DNA of 64,000 bases from Stratiolaelaps scimitus (GCA_019614645.1 JABWDB010000012.1:7068001-7132000), one strand, 5' to 3'; positions 45,863 through 58,701 are shown, counted from the first letter of the stretch. Notes: a model not told the origin generated them from the sequence alone. Made by a program: numbers and translations.

Positions 45863-46989
45863 GGTTTATCAATTCACGTTTTTGGTTCCTCTGTCCCGGC
45901 CGAACTCGAGTGCCCGACCGCGCTGTGCTGCTCAAGTGCCCGTATCGCTTTGCCATAACTGACAACATGGAAAACAATTGAGTGAGCCTTTCACCCATTT
46001 CTCCCCATTTGAACGAATTGATGACTCCCTAGGGCGAAGTTCTCCGAGCGAACAGCAGGCCGCGGTGGAGAAGGTCACAATCTACTGCGGGAACAAGCTC
46101 ACCCTCTGCTCGACAACATAAGCAACACCCTCCTTCAGCCTATGTTCATCACATCATACGACTGTATCGACGTCTCTACCCCGCCCAGCAACGTCGCTAG
46201 GTAAGAAGAGTGCTCGAGCTGCTCGATTTCGAGCTGCGCATATATAGCAATACCGCTACACACAACAAATATACATGCCGCGTGGTGAAATGGTAATGTC
46301 TGCAATACACGGCAGCCCCGCAGCAGGGGTTCTAGGCGAGAGGAACGTCCTGCGAATGGCATCATTGATCACTAGGAAAAAACAAGCTCGATTAGCAAAT
46401 GTCCGCCTGATACTGGCCCTTGTCGTTACTTCAGAACAAGACCTCTGCTGCTGCTGCTGCGATGGGGACAAGCGCCAGGACGATTTTTTAATATGCAGCA
46501 TAATTGTATCGAGCACATTTCTCCCTACAATTTTTCGGCTCTGCCTACAATCACAGCCGTTGCTGCGAGTGCTGCCGCTTATTATGATTCATCCGTTTAC
46601 GATTAGTTTGTTCAACTAACGACAGTTCCTGTGGGCAGATTGTCGCTTTTCCACAGTGACATCAAACTGACCAGCTTTCTACACAGCCAAGCTCCGCTCC
46701 ACATTTGCGATATGGCACCGATCTATAGGTGCAAACACGTTATTGCACAGTGTGAATAGCTCGCGACCTTTTGTGGCGCCTGCAGCGCAGGATAGGGGCC
46801 ATGTAAGCCTGATCCCACCTCTCAGGAGGTTTCGTGTGTATCCCTTTCTTTGCCTTTCTTCAATTACACCAAAACGAAGCTCTAATTAGAGCGCCAGCTT
46901 TGATAGGAATGGCAGAACGCTAGGAAATTAATCCCAGAAAGTTGTCCTGATCGTCTCTCTGGGATACACACATGTTAGTATGTTCGCGG
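45863..46989. other. no gene seen
   Basis: Mixed composition with a (CTG)n run near 46445-46460. The plus frame 46275-46619 is unsupported. Confidence 0.5.

Positions 46990-47023
<34 letters not shown>
46990..47023. repeat. (TA)n microsatellite
   Basis: Pure TA array. Confidence 0.9.
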
Positions 47024-47025
<2 letters not shown>

Positions 47026-47209
47026 ATGTGTGTTTGGCAGTGAGCTGAATTGTTCTTGCGTACTAAGTCCGATAAAAAAAAACAGAAAGGTGTAAGGAGT
47101 AAAATAACACCTGCGCCACGGATGTCAAGCAAGTAACAATGTATTATCCTTCCGCTATATCCGCTAATAACACACTTCCTCTATTATTGGACAACGATGC
47201 GTAGAATCG

Positions 47210-47243
47210 CGGTGGCTACGGGTACGGGTTCGATGTTCTGTGG
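47210..47243 (+). mobile_element. possible SINE family 1 B-box piece
   Basis: GGTGGCTACGGGTACGGGTTCGATGTTCTG resembles the B-box side of family 1 (ATGGGCACGGGTTCGATTCTC). Very short. Confidence 0.25.
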
Positions 47244-47357
47244 CAGAAAGCACCTCAAGCGAAATCCCATGGAGGCGAAAACACCAGCGATTCCCCTCCT
47301 CGTTAGCTAAACACATAGCAAGTCGTCTCGGATGGCCACAGCGACAATTCAATTCGG

Positions 47358-47359
<2 letters not shown>

Positions 47360-47409
<50 letters not shown>
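47360..47409. repeat. (TA)n microsatellite
   Basis: About 25 pure repeats. A further array lies at about 47530-47551. Confidence 0.9.
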
Positions 47410-47415
<6 letters not shown>

Positions 47416-48410
47416 ATTCTTAACTGATTGCTCAAGCGAACTGACTAGTTGAAAGACCCCGCAAAAAACATAGAATACAGTCTAAAGTTCCTCTCAACAG
47501 CGTGCGACGTCCGATGCTATATTATATTCAATATATATATATATATATATGTGTAGACACACCCAACCCGGGTGACTCTTTAACAACTTTTAATGACTGC
47601 GAAAGCAAGTTAAGATGCCGACTCACGTCCCGACCCCGTTCTGGCGGCGGGGGATTGTTAGCACTATAGGCGGCGCCGGGGGAGGATGCGCCCAAAGAGC
47701 GCCTGGAGACACTTCGGCCGCTGGCTTCTCTCCGTGTCTGTTCGTCCGTTCGTTCCACCTCCCCTCTCTCTCTCTCTCTCTCTCTGTCTTCGTTGGTGCA
47801 ACGCCGCGGCGTGGCCTGAAGGGTGCGAGATCGTCTCTCGCCTCGTCGCGGCCAGATGGATCAGCTGGATAAACTTTTATTATCGAAACCACGCGCGCTT
47901 CAGGCCCAACACGGCTCCTGCTGCACCGTCCCGTACTTCAGTCTCTCCCAGTGCATTGTTATGTTAACGTGCCAACTTTATAGGAGAACACCCGCTCCCC
48001 TCAACGAGCCCTCCTCCAAAGCAATACTTCGGGCGGAGCAAGGGCCTCGGACCGGGGGTGGGGCGCCCGGCGAGCGCGGCAACGGACAAACACTCGCACA
48101 CACAACGTTAACACAAAAGGGCTGGTGCCTAGAAACGGCCGAAGAAGGAGGAGACCTAACAGATAGCGTCACCGAAGAAACGGGGTGCTCAGAAGTGGGC
48201 TGCAGTCGATAATATTATAGACGGATAGGATGGCCGAGCTCGGTCGAGTTTGCTGAGTCGGGCGGCGGGTATCGTGGGAAAAGGGGTCCGATTCTATAAT
48301 CAGTTACCCTGTATGTGTTATATAATTGGTGTGTATGGAACACCGTTCCCAGCGAGCCTGTCTAGGCTGATTAGTAGAAGTGATGAGTTTCTCGATCGTA
48401 AATCGCAAAC
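47410..48410. other. GC-rich, no supported gene
   Basis: GC-rich 47.6-48.2 kb with a (CT)n run at 47763-47785 and competing frames on both strands. Confidence 0.5.
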
Positions 48411-48472
48411 TCGTATGTGTTATATATATATTAAGTATATATATATATATATATATAACACATGCGAAGCAG
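48411..48472. repeat. near-perfect inverted repeat around TA arrays
   Basis: CGTATGTGTTATATATATA and TATATATATAACACATGCG mirror each other with one mismatch outside the TA run. GTATGTGTTATATA also occurs just upstream at 48313. Confidence 0.75.
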
Positions 48473-49294
48473 TTGGTATCGGTGTTTCGTTATCGAATTG
48501 TCCCCGATGAAGGATGCTACGACCCTCTCCAACAAGACTACATATGTATCTATTAAATTTAGCAATTTCGAAAGGCCATGCGCTAACACTGTGAACACGC
48601 GCATTCGCGTTCACGGTCAACGTGACAAATCTGGCACCTATCGACGCAATGGTTCCCGCAACGCGACCACTCGCTGATCAGGCGCACGTCTCCGGCTCCT
48701 TGAGGATTCGCTTTTCCCTTCGCAGGGATATGGCGAGATCTTCACGTGCGTGATCCACGAAGCGTCAGGCGGCCGTCACGCAGACGTCACACAAATCGAA
48801 TGCTTTGGTCGACATCTAAATACTTTCGTGGCTGACCGGAAGCCAGCCTCCCTGCCGGAAATGCCCCAGCAGCGACTTCCGTCGAGATGACAGCGGCGGC
48901 GGCGGCGGCGGCTAAGTTAACGTACGGCCGCGAAATAGTCAAATAACCCAGTGCATGGCCATGTTGGCCGATCCATGGCTACCCTGTTCCGGGTCAGTGT
49001 ATGTCAGTGCGCCGACGGTTCTGGCGTACAACGTCCTGCGAGTGTCCGAACGGACCACTGCGTGTGAACGCTCCCGATTAGTCCCGATTAAGCGGGAATT
49101 GCAGGTGCCACAAAATTCCATATTGTCACATGGCGTACTACCGCCACCGTCATCAACCTTGTAGCTGTATGAGTGTATACTATGGTGGAGTGGAATGTGA
49201 ATAATTGAAACATTGTATCATTCGTTGAATGAAGTAACAGCTGCAAAAGCTGTGCAGGTGCAGGTGGTTAAAATATATATATATATGTTATGGG
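48473..49294. other. no gene seen
   Basis: Includes a (GGC)n run at about 48893-48911. No supported frame. Confidence 0.5.
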
Positions 49295-49462
49295 CTGACT
49301 CTTAGCCAACGTTTAACGGTACAACCGCCTTCGGCATAAGGCTTCATAAGACGGACCCCTTTCAAATGCAAACGTGCAACGGTGGGGATCGAACCCGTGC
49401 ACCTACGTATCTCTCCTCCGATTGCAAGGCGCACACAAATGCATCACGACGCCACCGGGCTC
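49295..49462 (-). mobile_element. SINE family 1, near-complete copy
   Basis: On the minus strand: a tRNA-like head with A box (GGTGGCGTCGTGATG, about 49456-49442) and B box (GGGTTCGATCC, 49396-49386), then the body GCACGTTTGCATTTGAAAGG, GGTCCGTCTTATGAAG, GCCGAAGGCGG and GTTAAACGTTGGCTAAGAG. This is the reference copy for the fragments at 3.48, 8.5, 26.4 and 27.36 kb. The A-to-B box spacing suits RNA polymerase III. Confidence 0.7.
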
Positions 49463-52400
49463 GACAGGTGGCTATTTCATTTGAATTGACCATGGAAAAT
49501 TATTGGGATCACCACGACGCGTGGTCGTCTGAAAGGCGAAACCATCTACCGAGAAGTGTGCACACGAGCTCGTGACCATTCTCAGGATGAAAATGAATGT
49601 TATACATATGAAGTGCTCCTGCGCAGTAAGTCCTAGGTTGGCCTTGTTCCTCGGATACGATCGTTTCAGACGTTTCGAAGACCTTCATCCTTCTACGAAA
49701 AATACGTTGTACATCGTACGGCAACGCGGCAAACCGCGAGTGGCTCCGATTCTTTAAACGGTTCTTCAAATCCGATGCTTCAAATGGGTCCTCCCTTGAA
49801 AACCGGCAATGTCCACTATCCAGGAAGCCCTGCCCCCCCCTTTTGTCTCGCTTCAGGATACGTTGGCATTAGCTGTCTGTCTCTCGGCTACGTCTAATCG
49901 CATGCTAAAACCGAACACTGTTCTGTAGGCTGCAAGCGCCCTGCGGAATCCACAGTTCTCGCTGCTGCTGCGGTTTCGGCGATCCCACGGAGGGCCGCCT
50001 GTGTCGCTCTCCGCCGCCAAAATCATCGTCTCATCCGTTGAGCCAATACCGGGTTGGTGTTAAACCAACTCTAATCCACATCTAAGTGCTACTACATTAT
50101 TTTATATATATACACGTATATGTATATACACACACACACACACACATACATATCTGCTTGGCGTACATGCCTTTGCACTGTTGTTCGTGCTACGCGCTTC
50201 ATCTAATAGGATTATGTCGGAGAAGAGATCGCTGTTCCAGCTGCTGTTAGGCGGGACGCTTTCGGGGGGAGGGCGCAGCCGCGATAGCTAGCTCGCTCGC
50301 TCGCCCGTTGGCCCCCACCGCTCCCGGTTCCGACCAGACCGAAACAGCCGACTCGCCAACGGATCAACGAACCATACTTCACGTTGTTGTCATTGTGTAC
50401 CGCTTGTTATGATACATTGCCAACGCATAAGTGACATGGAGTAGCGGTTTCCGGGTTGGATAAACCGTTGTCGAGTAAACGTTGTTGCTGATGCTGCCGG
50501 CTGTTGTTCGCGCCGCTGGAGAGGCCCTGGCAGCGACAGTGCTGCCAGTTCGGACAGGCGTCCCCCGCCAGATCGTCGTCGGCACAGAGAGAGACGGGCT
50601 TCAGAAGCGGGAAACGAGCTGGCCGGAGCGCTTCCATCTTCCGCCGTCGTTGCGCCGCCGAACGAGGATTTCACCGGGGACCGAGGGACCGGCGTCAGCT
50701 GGACCGGCAGAGATTGTTGAAGGAACCACCACCACCACCATCTAAGACGTTGTGTCAACAGCATGCGGGGACTGGATGTAGTGCAGGGGATACAGTGGTA
50801 GAACAAGGCACGAGGCAAGGCAGATGGGGCATGCCCCAGAGACGGCAAGGGAGGAGGCTACCCCGCAGACGCTCGTTGGACGAAGAGAGCTCGGTGGAGA
50901 CACGGGGTGGTTGGGTTGGGCAAACTTCGCTTGGCTGAGACTCGCTGTGCGGTTCATTTCGACGAGGACAGCAAGCAAAGAAATGGCGCGTTTCTGTCAC
51001 CGAAATCGCACTTATGTAGCTTAAGCGATTCGTCTACAGGGTCCGACAACTGGTCTACAGCTTGAACTAACATCATCAGCGATAGCACACAAACAAATTG
51101 TGCTTTCGCTGCCACGTGAAACCGCTAAGTTTATCATATACACATTATACACGTCGTACGCGTGCCGCCAATCGAATCAAAATGCACGAACAAAACGCTA
51201 ACATTATCGCCAGCTCTAGTATAATCTCATACTTTATACTGGTATAATAGTACCGAAGTAGTGACTGAAGTAATACCTTGACGGTCCCGGTCAGTGCCCC
51301 AAGTCAATCAAATCGGTTCTCGGTTTAGTCAGTAAGAGTCTGACAATGCCAGGCAAATACCTTAGTGTGAGGCCTGGTATCGATGTAGGATCTACCTTTA
51401 ACCTCGTAAAAAAAAAAAAAGTTGTAACAATGGGAGGCCCGATCCGTCGATATTCAGAACGATGCTTCACAATGCGATGGTATTACACTGTAACGAGATG
51501 TGTATTTGCATCGATGGGCAGGCCGTCATAGACCTCCGCATCGGCTGCACGGATTAACAAATGCCAGACGTTTTCGTCGAATTACCTACGATATCCTCAA
51601 GATTCTACCTTGCTCCAACCATACACATAGGCATTATATAATAGGACAACGCATTACCTTCAGCGTCAGGCGAGTGGTCAGGCCTTGACCGCCCTTGAAG
51701 AAGGACGGACGATGAATACCGCCTGAAGAATAGTGCTTGAGAACAGCTTCTATTCACATTCAAAAAGCAGATAAACCTCGCGGTATATCGTTCACACCCC
51801 CGAATGCCCCCCCCTCCCCCCTTCTCATAAATGCTGTTTTGCCGCCTGCCAAGCTGAGCGTGCATGCGTATGCATGAGTATGCAGGCGTGGCAAGAGTTC
51901 CGCCGCTGATCTGCAGCGCACAGGGTTTGCCGTACTGATCTGCATGGCTCGGAACGATCCGATTATTCAAATATATACGATCGGCGCCTGCGCCGACGAA
52001 GGCGAGATCGCCGCCGCCGCCACCACCCTCGCTTGTCTATTCCTATCTCTCATCGCAATGTAAGACGCAATGTCCAAATAGCGTGAGCCGGCCCTCCGCC
52101 CAGGGATCAATTTGGGGCTGGAAGGATCCTTGGGCCGTGAATGCGCACGCCGACGCGTCAACGACCGGAGCACCTGCGAACACCGCGATATCGCACCGGC
52201 TGACGCAGCGGACGCTCGCTGGGTGCAACTCGTGCACGTAACGAAGGTCGCTTGCCCACCGAAGTGATCACGCCGATTGCGACTGGTTCGGTCAGGGAGA
52301 AAAAGGCAGAGGAAGACAGGGTACCCCCTTCTCTATTTTGTCCCCTCTGGATACTCTCTCTGTTTGTCGCTTGCTTATGACACTGCGTTCGTCGAGCAAG

Positions 52401-52699
52401 TGCCTGCTAACGAAGCTTCGGGTAATTACCGACTCGTGCCAGTATATCTGTGCAAAGAAATGGAAAGACGCTGACGGCAGCTATAGAAGTAGGTTACCTT
52501 GAGCAGTTGTTGTTTTTGTATCATTGTTATTCGTGGAGCTGGCCTAGAGGTTGGGGGCTAGTGGTGCCACCTTGCTCGTGGGCTAGTCTTAGACGGGATG
52601 GCCGCGATAAATATACAGCTATTCTATAATAGACATAGTATCAAGGGCTTGTAGATAAATGTGTGCGTGTGTGTGTTTATGTGTGTATATTCTGAAAAT
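49463..52699. other. no supported gene
   Basis: A (CA)n run lies at 50130-50146. A GC-rich block at 50.25-50.95 kb has competing Arg/Pro-rich frames. An A-run sits at 51408-51420. Another GC-rich patch near 51.98-52.25 kb holds nothing recognisable. Confidence 0.5.
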
Positions 52700-52835
52700 C
52701 GTGGGATCCATTGTACGAATTAGGTAGATACCCGAAGCCAGAGGCCGCAGGTTCGAATCCCGTTGCATGACATATAAGAGAACTTAAGCATTCTATGCAG
52801 TTCCTTTAATAAATCAATAAAGCCTTACCTTACCA
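52700..52835 (+). mobile_element. SINE family 2, most complete copy
   Basis: The tRNA-like 3' half (GAAGCCAGAGGCCGCAGG, B box GGTTCGAATCC at 52750-52760) is followed by GACATATAAGAGAACTTAAG, CATTC, and an AATAAATCAATAAAGCC segment with a CTTACC repeat tail. It links the head fragments (33.3, 58.7 kb) to the 3'-end fragments (45.6, 61.7, 63.06, 63.4 kb). The A-box half is poor. Confidence 0.6.
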
Positions 52836-55835
52836 AGTGGAGAGGTTATTCGACGTTGGAGCTGTACCGGCTTAACGGCTTAATGAATCAGCTATCATAG
52901 CTACATTGCAGAACACTAAGTTCTACTCAACGCCGCAATGAACTCGTGGCGGTTACGCTATTTTCCAAGAGTTCCCTATGGGGCTCCCGCCTCGTATCTC
53001 ACTCCGAAAAAGGGCCGGCAAACCCCGGATCAAAAATAATCCCTATTAACAACGGCGTCTACCGAGCACGTGGTACAGCCACCGAAGTACCAATCATTAT
53101 TGTATTATGTGCATGATAATTAAAAGTTTCAATCGCGACGCTCGCCCAACGGAACGTCGGGTGGACGGGACGTCGCTCGATCTCTACACGCGACAATGCA
53201 TCGCATTGAAGCTCGGGTGATTCCTTCAGAGGGTGTTTAATCAATGTCATGTTTTGTCAAGGTCGCTCACCCATTGAAAGCCACTAGCGTTCTTTAGCCC
53301 CGACGAACGAGAGTGTCATGTGTTTGACGACGAGGTCACTAGCGAGAACGGTATCGGAGGTGTGGCAACCGCAGGAGCTAGTTCCCTATAACGAAGCATC
53401 CACCCTCCCTGAAATCATCAAGGGAAGGTCATAACCCCATTACAGGCACGAAGGAAAAAACATACACCCCGTAGAAGGGCGATCGCGAGCGCCCTTAGAT
53501 CGCCGCGTTATATACTATCGTTGAATAGCTGACGTGTTATTGGCGTGTTGTCGAGGAAGACGCCTCGCGAAAATGTCTCGAGATATATTTCCAAAGTAAA
53601 CTAAAGCTAAATTAAATTACCTGAAAAAAAACTAACGGGGACATCGCCAATATTGGCTCTTGCCAATCGTTTTCGAACGCATCCCCTCTGACGTCAGAAT
53701 CACTGGGTTACGTGTCCTGGAACAAAAGCATTATTTGCATCTATCGGTCGGACTTACTGGAAGCGTGCCTGTTGAAAATTGACATTTCGTTCAAGGCGCT
53801 GTTGGAGTAGTCCATTTTGTAATGGTCAGTGCGAGTGGATATCATAGTTTATGATAGGTCATGTATCGTTCTCGGGTATATTTCCGAGTTTTTCCTAGGT
53901 TTTATTTCGTTATTTCCGTTGGTTCCATATCTGTCTAGTCCACAATAACAGCACATACATGGATATATCGAAACATATCTTGCCGATGGTGTCCGTATGG
54001 TATTACTTGATCATTTTCGTCACGGGGTTGCACAACCTTGAGATAATTAATTACTAAACGACTGATGCGTCAACTATAATGTAAGCGTGTCTTTCCCTCG
54101 GTCAGGCATCGATGGCATCGATGCCCGCAGAGTGCCCATACCTTTAGCAAGAAGAAATACTATCTGCTAGGTGTAATAGGCTCCAAGGCAAACGAACTAA
54201 TAAATAAAGAAATAGACATCCTTCGCTTGAAGCAACGCCCTGCGGCAACCACCACCTATACGACTGGTCGACTCTGAATCTCCCATCAAGAGACGTGTGT
54301 CAACAATCCTGCGACTAAACCCACCTGTAAACAGATAGGACACCACAGCCGACGATATACGAATGTGCCCATGAATTGTTCACCATTCATCTCAATGAAT
54401 CGACGAGTGAGCGGTTGGCTTTTAGATCGTGTTGCAGATCTCCCACCAGCACCCTATTGGGAATCAGAGATCTGTGTAAGTCAAGCCCGCTGATCTAACG
54501 CAGGTCATCGTTGAACTCATTGCGCTGTACATACCCCTGTGCCACAATACATCTCCGTTCTACCCTGGCGCTCTCGGTCGGACGGTCGGTTAGCCAGCCA
54601 GCAGGTCTGCCAGCCCTGTGAGGGTATCTGTCTCTTGCTCATGGGCTCCCTCGACCTATCTCGCCTTTGCGCTCCGGTTTCGACCTCTTTCGAGCTCCGG
54701 CTGTCTCCCGCGCACTCGTCGCGAAGTGACGCTAACGCACACGAGATGAATGTAACGATTGCCCCCGAGAGGCGGGGCGCGGGGGGGGGGTACTCACGGG
54801 GGTGCCTGGCTGAGTGGCTGGGTAGCTGGCCGCCTAGCGTCGACGGCAGCACCGGCCGCCCTGCCGGCTACGGACGAGCGGAGACAACGATGCTGGAGGA
54901 TAGCAGGAGGCAAATTGATGCGAATTAGCTGTCCATGAATGAGCAGAACGCATGAATGAATCTACGGATACCATTTAAAAGCCTCCTCCGCAGAATGGCG
55001 GGGGTCCGAAGGGGCGCCGGTGGGGAACGAGCGTGGTCGCCTCGGGGTGCGCTCTCCACGGCGACCGTGGCGTCAGTGCCGATGGCGGATTGCGCATTTA
55101 ACACACTGCGGCTAGCGGTGGTAGATGTCAACCCTCGTGGGCGTAGTTCTTCTGCAACTTCGCGCCCGCCTGCCTGCCCGCCTGCCCGCCACTTGTGTCG
55201 ACGATCGGTGGATTGCACTTTACCACAATGTTGAATCAGCGATCAGCCAGCGCAATATACGTTCGTTCATTCATTCGAGGAAACGCTGGTGCAGCACCTC
55301 CTGCCGATATGCTCACGCAAGTGCCCCACTCACTTGCTAATTCGCTCGGGCTTGCTGCCTGGCTGGCTGGCTGGGCCCGCTCGCTCAGAAGTGGGGTGGC
55401 TCGATGGAACACAAAAGGGAGCGAAGCCAGAGGCAGAAAGAGCCAACCCAAGTCGACCGAGCGGAGCCGACCACGAGGTCTTCCACTCTGCGGGTTTTGC
55501 TCGCCGGTCCGTCGAAGCCTCTGAAGCCGCTGTTCCTCAGAGGGGTCTCAGGGATATAAATGGGGTGCCGGTTGGCCGGCCGGCCGGGCCAGCAAGCGCC
55601 GTACGACGCCCAGCCTTTATCAGCTCTGTCTGGCTTGTGAATCGCTAATTCACAATAATGAACGAACGAACGGTCTATAGCTCTATCTCCGTCCACTCCC
55701 CGGTGTTTCCCGCCGTCCCAACTCGTTCCGGCGTTTCTCGTACGCACGAGGAACAATATCAACAGAGATCCCCTGAATCGTCCAGCCACCACTCCCTCCC
55801 CCCTACTAACCTACCCTGTGCTATCCTATCTGAAG
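52836..55835. other. no supported gene
   Basis: AT-rich to 54.4 kb and empty. 54.5-55.8 kb is GC-rich, with CTGGCTGG-type short tandem motifs and long Arg/Pro/Ser-rich frames on both strands that exclude one another. Confidence 0.5.
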
Positions 55836-56024
55836 GACAGCGAGGCCTACACGGAGGTCCGGACGAGCGGCCACGTGCCGGGAGCACAGCCGTTTGTGCT
55901 GTTCGAGCGTTCCTCGCGTTCTATGTACATTGCAAACTTCCTCGAATTCGTGGAAACACCGGGGGGGGCGAGTCGGCGAGCTGCCAGGAAAGGACAGTGC
56001 GGGCAAAGAACGAACATTGGCTAA
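55836..56024 (+). CDS. candidate exon, unknown protein
   Basis: A branch-point consensus CTACTAAC (55803-55810) inside pyrimidine-rich sequence lies 26 nt before an acceptor AG (55834-55835). From there the frame is open to a TAA at 56024. The first ~42 codons are strongly coding-like (DSEAYTEVRTSGHVPG, then PFVLFERSSRSMY and IANFLEFVE): third positions are GC-rich, second positions are not. After a run of eight G at about 55961-55968 the composition turns Arg-rich, so the true exon may end earlier, though I see no good donor. An antisense frame (55821-56114) is also open. Family not recognised. Confidence 0.25.
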   Translation, partial: DSEAYTEVRTSGHVPGAQPFVLFERSSRSMYIANFLEFVETPGGASRRAARKGQCGQRTNIG

Positions 56025-56663
56025 ACTCACATTGAAATAGGTTTGCAAACGCTGCGGTGGCGCGAAGCCGTAGCGGCAAAGGTAGTGATAGTGGGTCTCA
56101 ACGAAATTTACCAATTGTCACATGGCGCCGCTGATTTAGGGGGCGAATGCGTGTGTGTGAGTGACCGAAAAACCCTAGGGGAAGCAGCAAGAAATAATCC
56201 TTATGTGTGATGGAGGAGGCTGTTCTTATATGTATTTCTATAAAGCTCACATGGAATTGTTATCGTAAAACTGTGATGTGTGTTGGCGATGAATGCACAG
56301 GCGACGTAAACGAACTGACTGAGGTTGGTAATACCGTGGCTTTTTTTTTGTATATTATGCCTTCAGTTGGTTCTCTGTAGTTTGGGTCCCCGAGGTGATT
56401 GCGGTCGATTTGACTGTGAAGTCGTCCCGATTGGAGTGCGATACCTCACTGTTTTGTGGCCGTTCACGTCAGCACAAAATCTCCATGTGATAATACCCTC
56501 GTGAAAGACCGCATTGATTCTACTACGATGCAACGCCGATCGACCTCGTTATTGGGACTCCTCGGCGTTAACTTCAACGGTAAGAGGATACGAATGGCCA
56601 AATCACAGAAACTTGTCTCTGCGTCTGCTGGCAGGTGTCCGTAATGAAGTCTAGTTGACTTCA
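56025..56663. other. no gene seen
   Basis: A T-run lies at 56341-56349. Frames 56456-56664 on both strands are unsupported. Confidence 0.5.
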
Positions 56664-56732
56664 TTATTATTATTATTATATAACCTCTTAAAAAGTCTAG
56701 TTGGCTTGGTTATATAATAATAATAATAATAA
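56664..56732. repeat. inverted repeat of (TTA)n / (TAA)n arms
   Basis: Arms at 56664-56685 and 56708-56732 (each a TTA/TAA array plus TATAACC/GGTTATA) are reverse complements with a 22-nt loop. AGTCTAGTTGACTT and AGTCTAGTTGGCTT repeat directly next to the arms. The right arm coincides with the expected 3' tail of the retrotransposon relic. Confidence 0.7.
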
Positions 56733-57322
56733 GCGCACTTTATTTAAAGGTAGATGTAATAAGACAATAAGCAGTCACATAAACACACAAGTGTACTGCT
56801 ATGGTATCGCAGTGTTGTCGGTCGGTTGCGCAAAGCACGACTGATTCGCCACGTAAACGGATCATTTACTGACCGTTTTTTGGTGATGAACTTTGGTAAA
56901 ATGTTTCTTTGAGATCTTGCAGAAGCTTCTATTATATTAAATTGCTTCTTTTAGACTAGAACGTTTCTTTTCAATACAATTGAACATATTTTTGTCTATC
57001 ATATTCAGTCTCGTCGTGATTGGAGTAATATCTAGATCATGTATGTCACACGGCAATTTAATAGCTACCCGCCTGGCGAGTTTGTCATAGACTTTTTCAA
57101 GTCTTCCTGTATCCCTGCGAAGACTCGGATACCACAACGGAGAGGCATACGTCATGAGTGGTTGTACATAAGTTTTAAATAGTCTGGTATATAGTTTCGG
57201 GTCATTTATAACAAAGGATCGTAGAATTCAGTTTGAGCGTCGAGAGACGCGCGAAGAACTACATCTGTCACATGTTCTGTGTATTTGAGTGAGAAAGACA
57301 TGGCAACCCCAATACCTCGGAT
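56733..57322 (-). pseudogene. non-LTR retrotransposon relic (reverse transcriptase 3' part)
   Basis: The minus strand encodes the end of a CR1/jockey-type reverse transcriptase. In one frame (57322 to about 57225) is IRGIGVAMSFSLKYTEHVTD, matching the LGV...S...H...V region. After a frameshift and in-frame TGA near 57215 comes LYTRLFKTYVQPLMTYASPL, then WYPSLRRDTGRLEKVYDKLA (57155-56937 and upstream), the classic YVRP-LEYASPVW-P...D...LE-VQ block. It ends at a stop at 56937. A non-coding 3' region follows, with AATAAA near 56742 and a (TTA)n tail at 56732-56708. The frameshift, the stops and the missing 5' part show it is dead. Confidence 0.8.
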
Positions 57323-58701
57323 GGTGGTCAATCTGCTTAGCTTGGAGGTCCTACGCCCGCTGGTGCCAGCGGGGGCAGTGTCCCAAAGTCAAACACTAAT
57401 TTCCCCAGCTGCCTCGCGTGTCAACGCATGGGAATACGATTTGTCATGCGGTACCTCTAAGAGCGCAATGAGACTGACCTGATCGCTGTCAAATGTTCAT
57501 CTAGCTGCACCGTGCGCCCCCCCCCCTATATCCCTCTCTCTCTCTGCTCCTCATTTTCGCCGGGTCTAATCATAAACTTGGCAAATTCTGCCAAGCAAGC
57601 GGTACGCGAAACGCATCAGTGCTTTTAACGAAGGACCAGCAGAAGGCATCTACCGCAGACCGAACAGCAGCGGCAACAGAGGTTCCTGCGTTCCTGCAAG
57701 GCCATGAGAGTAGGAGGATGGGGAGGGCGCACACTGCAAGTCGTGTTTACGTCAAGGGCATATTCGAACGCAGGCAACGGGACGTCAGTCGACAAGAGGG
57801 CTAAAGTTAGCCAAGTTGTTCGTTTCTTTCGCTATCGTCTCCAGCCGGCCACAGCCAGAACTGCCAGCACCGCTAGTGGGAATAGCGTGACGCGGCCAGG
57901 GTCGAACACAGGCGTGGCGATGTTTCAAGAACAGGAGAGAAAACTCTGGGAGGCCAGTGCTATGCGCAGTAGGAAGCTAAAGTGCTTGCGGAGGCATTTT
58001 CAAATATCTTCTATGTAGTTTAAGGAGCGGGCGTATGCCCAGGCAAGGTTGAGCGCGTCGAACGCGGATCTAGCGGATGGAGGTTGTGTGCGGCCCTGAT
58101 GCCTCGGGTCCGTTCAACGTTTGATACAGCACTTGCCACTGCCGGCTGGTGGCGGAGATTCGACTGTCGCTTACACTGATCAAGTGAAAAGCAGCCTTCG
58201 TCGCTTCCCGCTTGACCGCACTTTCATCTCATCCTTCAGCTAGATCCGGGCCCTGCCTCAACGGTTCTGGGGAGCCCCCCTGCGCATTCAACTCTCGATC
58301 AGTTGGTTCCCTTCGAAAGTAGCACGTCGCGTTCGTCTTACCGGGAGAGGCACTGGCGCGCCCTACCCCTTCTGTGAACTCCACGAGGGATGACTATCGG
58401 GCTATCTTTTTCGGTTTCTATTTTCGTTCAGACTTAAGCAAGCTTCGATTGGCCACTTGACCACAGCTCAGGACATATTGACGATAGTTGCCCTTCAAAC
58501 AACAACGCTCTCTAGCCCAATTCTGCCTTCTAATCCCTTGAAATGTGTTAGATCTGGTTATCTCTGATTGTAATTCGATGCCGCTCTGTCCTACGGAAAT
58601 ATCTTTTCGGCGGTACCAGATTACTATTGTACAATGTACAGGGAGGGTCGACAGTAGCATCAATAATATATAAATGGGCCTACGAGTCGTCGATATGCCA
58701 C
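57323..58701. other. no supported gene
   Basis: May contain further, unrecognisable reverse transcriptase sequence up to about 57.5 kb. A C-run lies at 57519-57526. Frames 57279-57482 and 57704-58018 are unsupported. Confidence 0.45.

Noticed and set aside
57279..57482. Plus-strand 67-codon frame
   Set aside because: Antisense to the reverse transcriptase relic.
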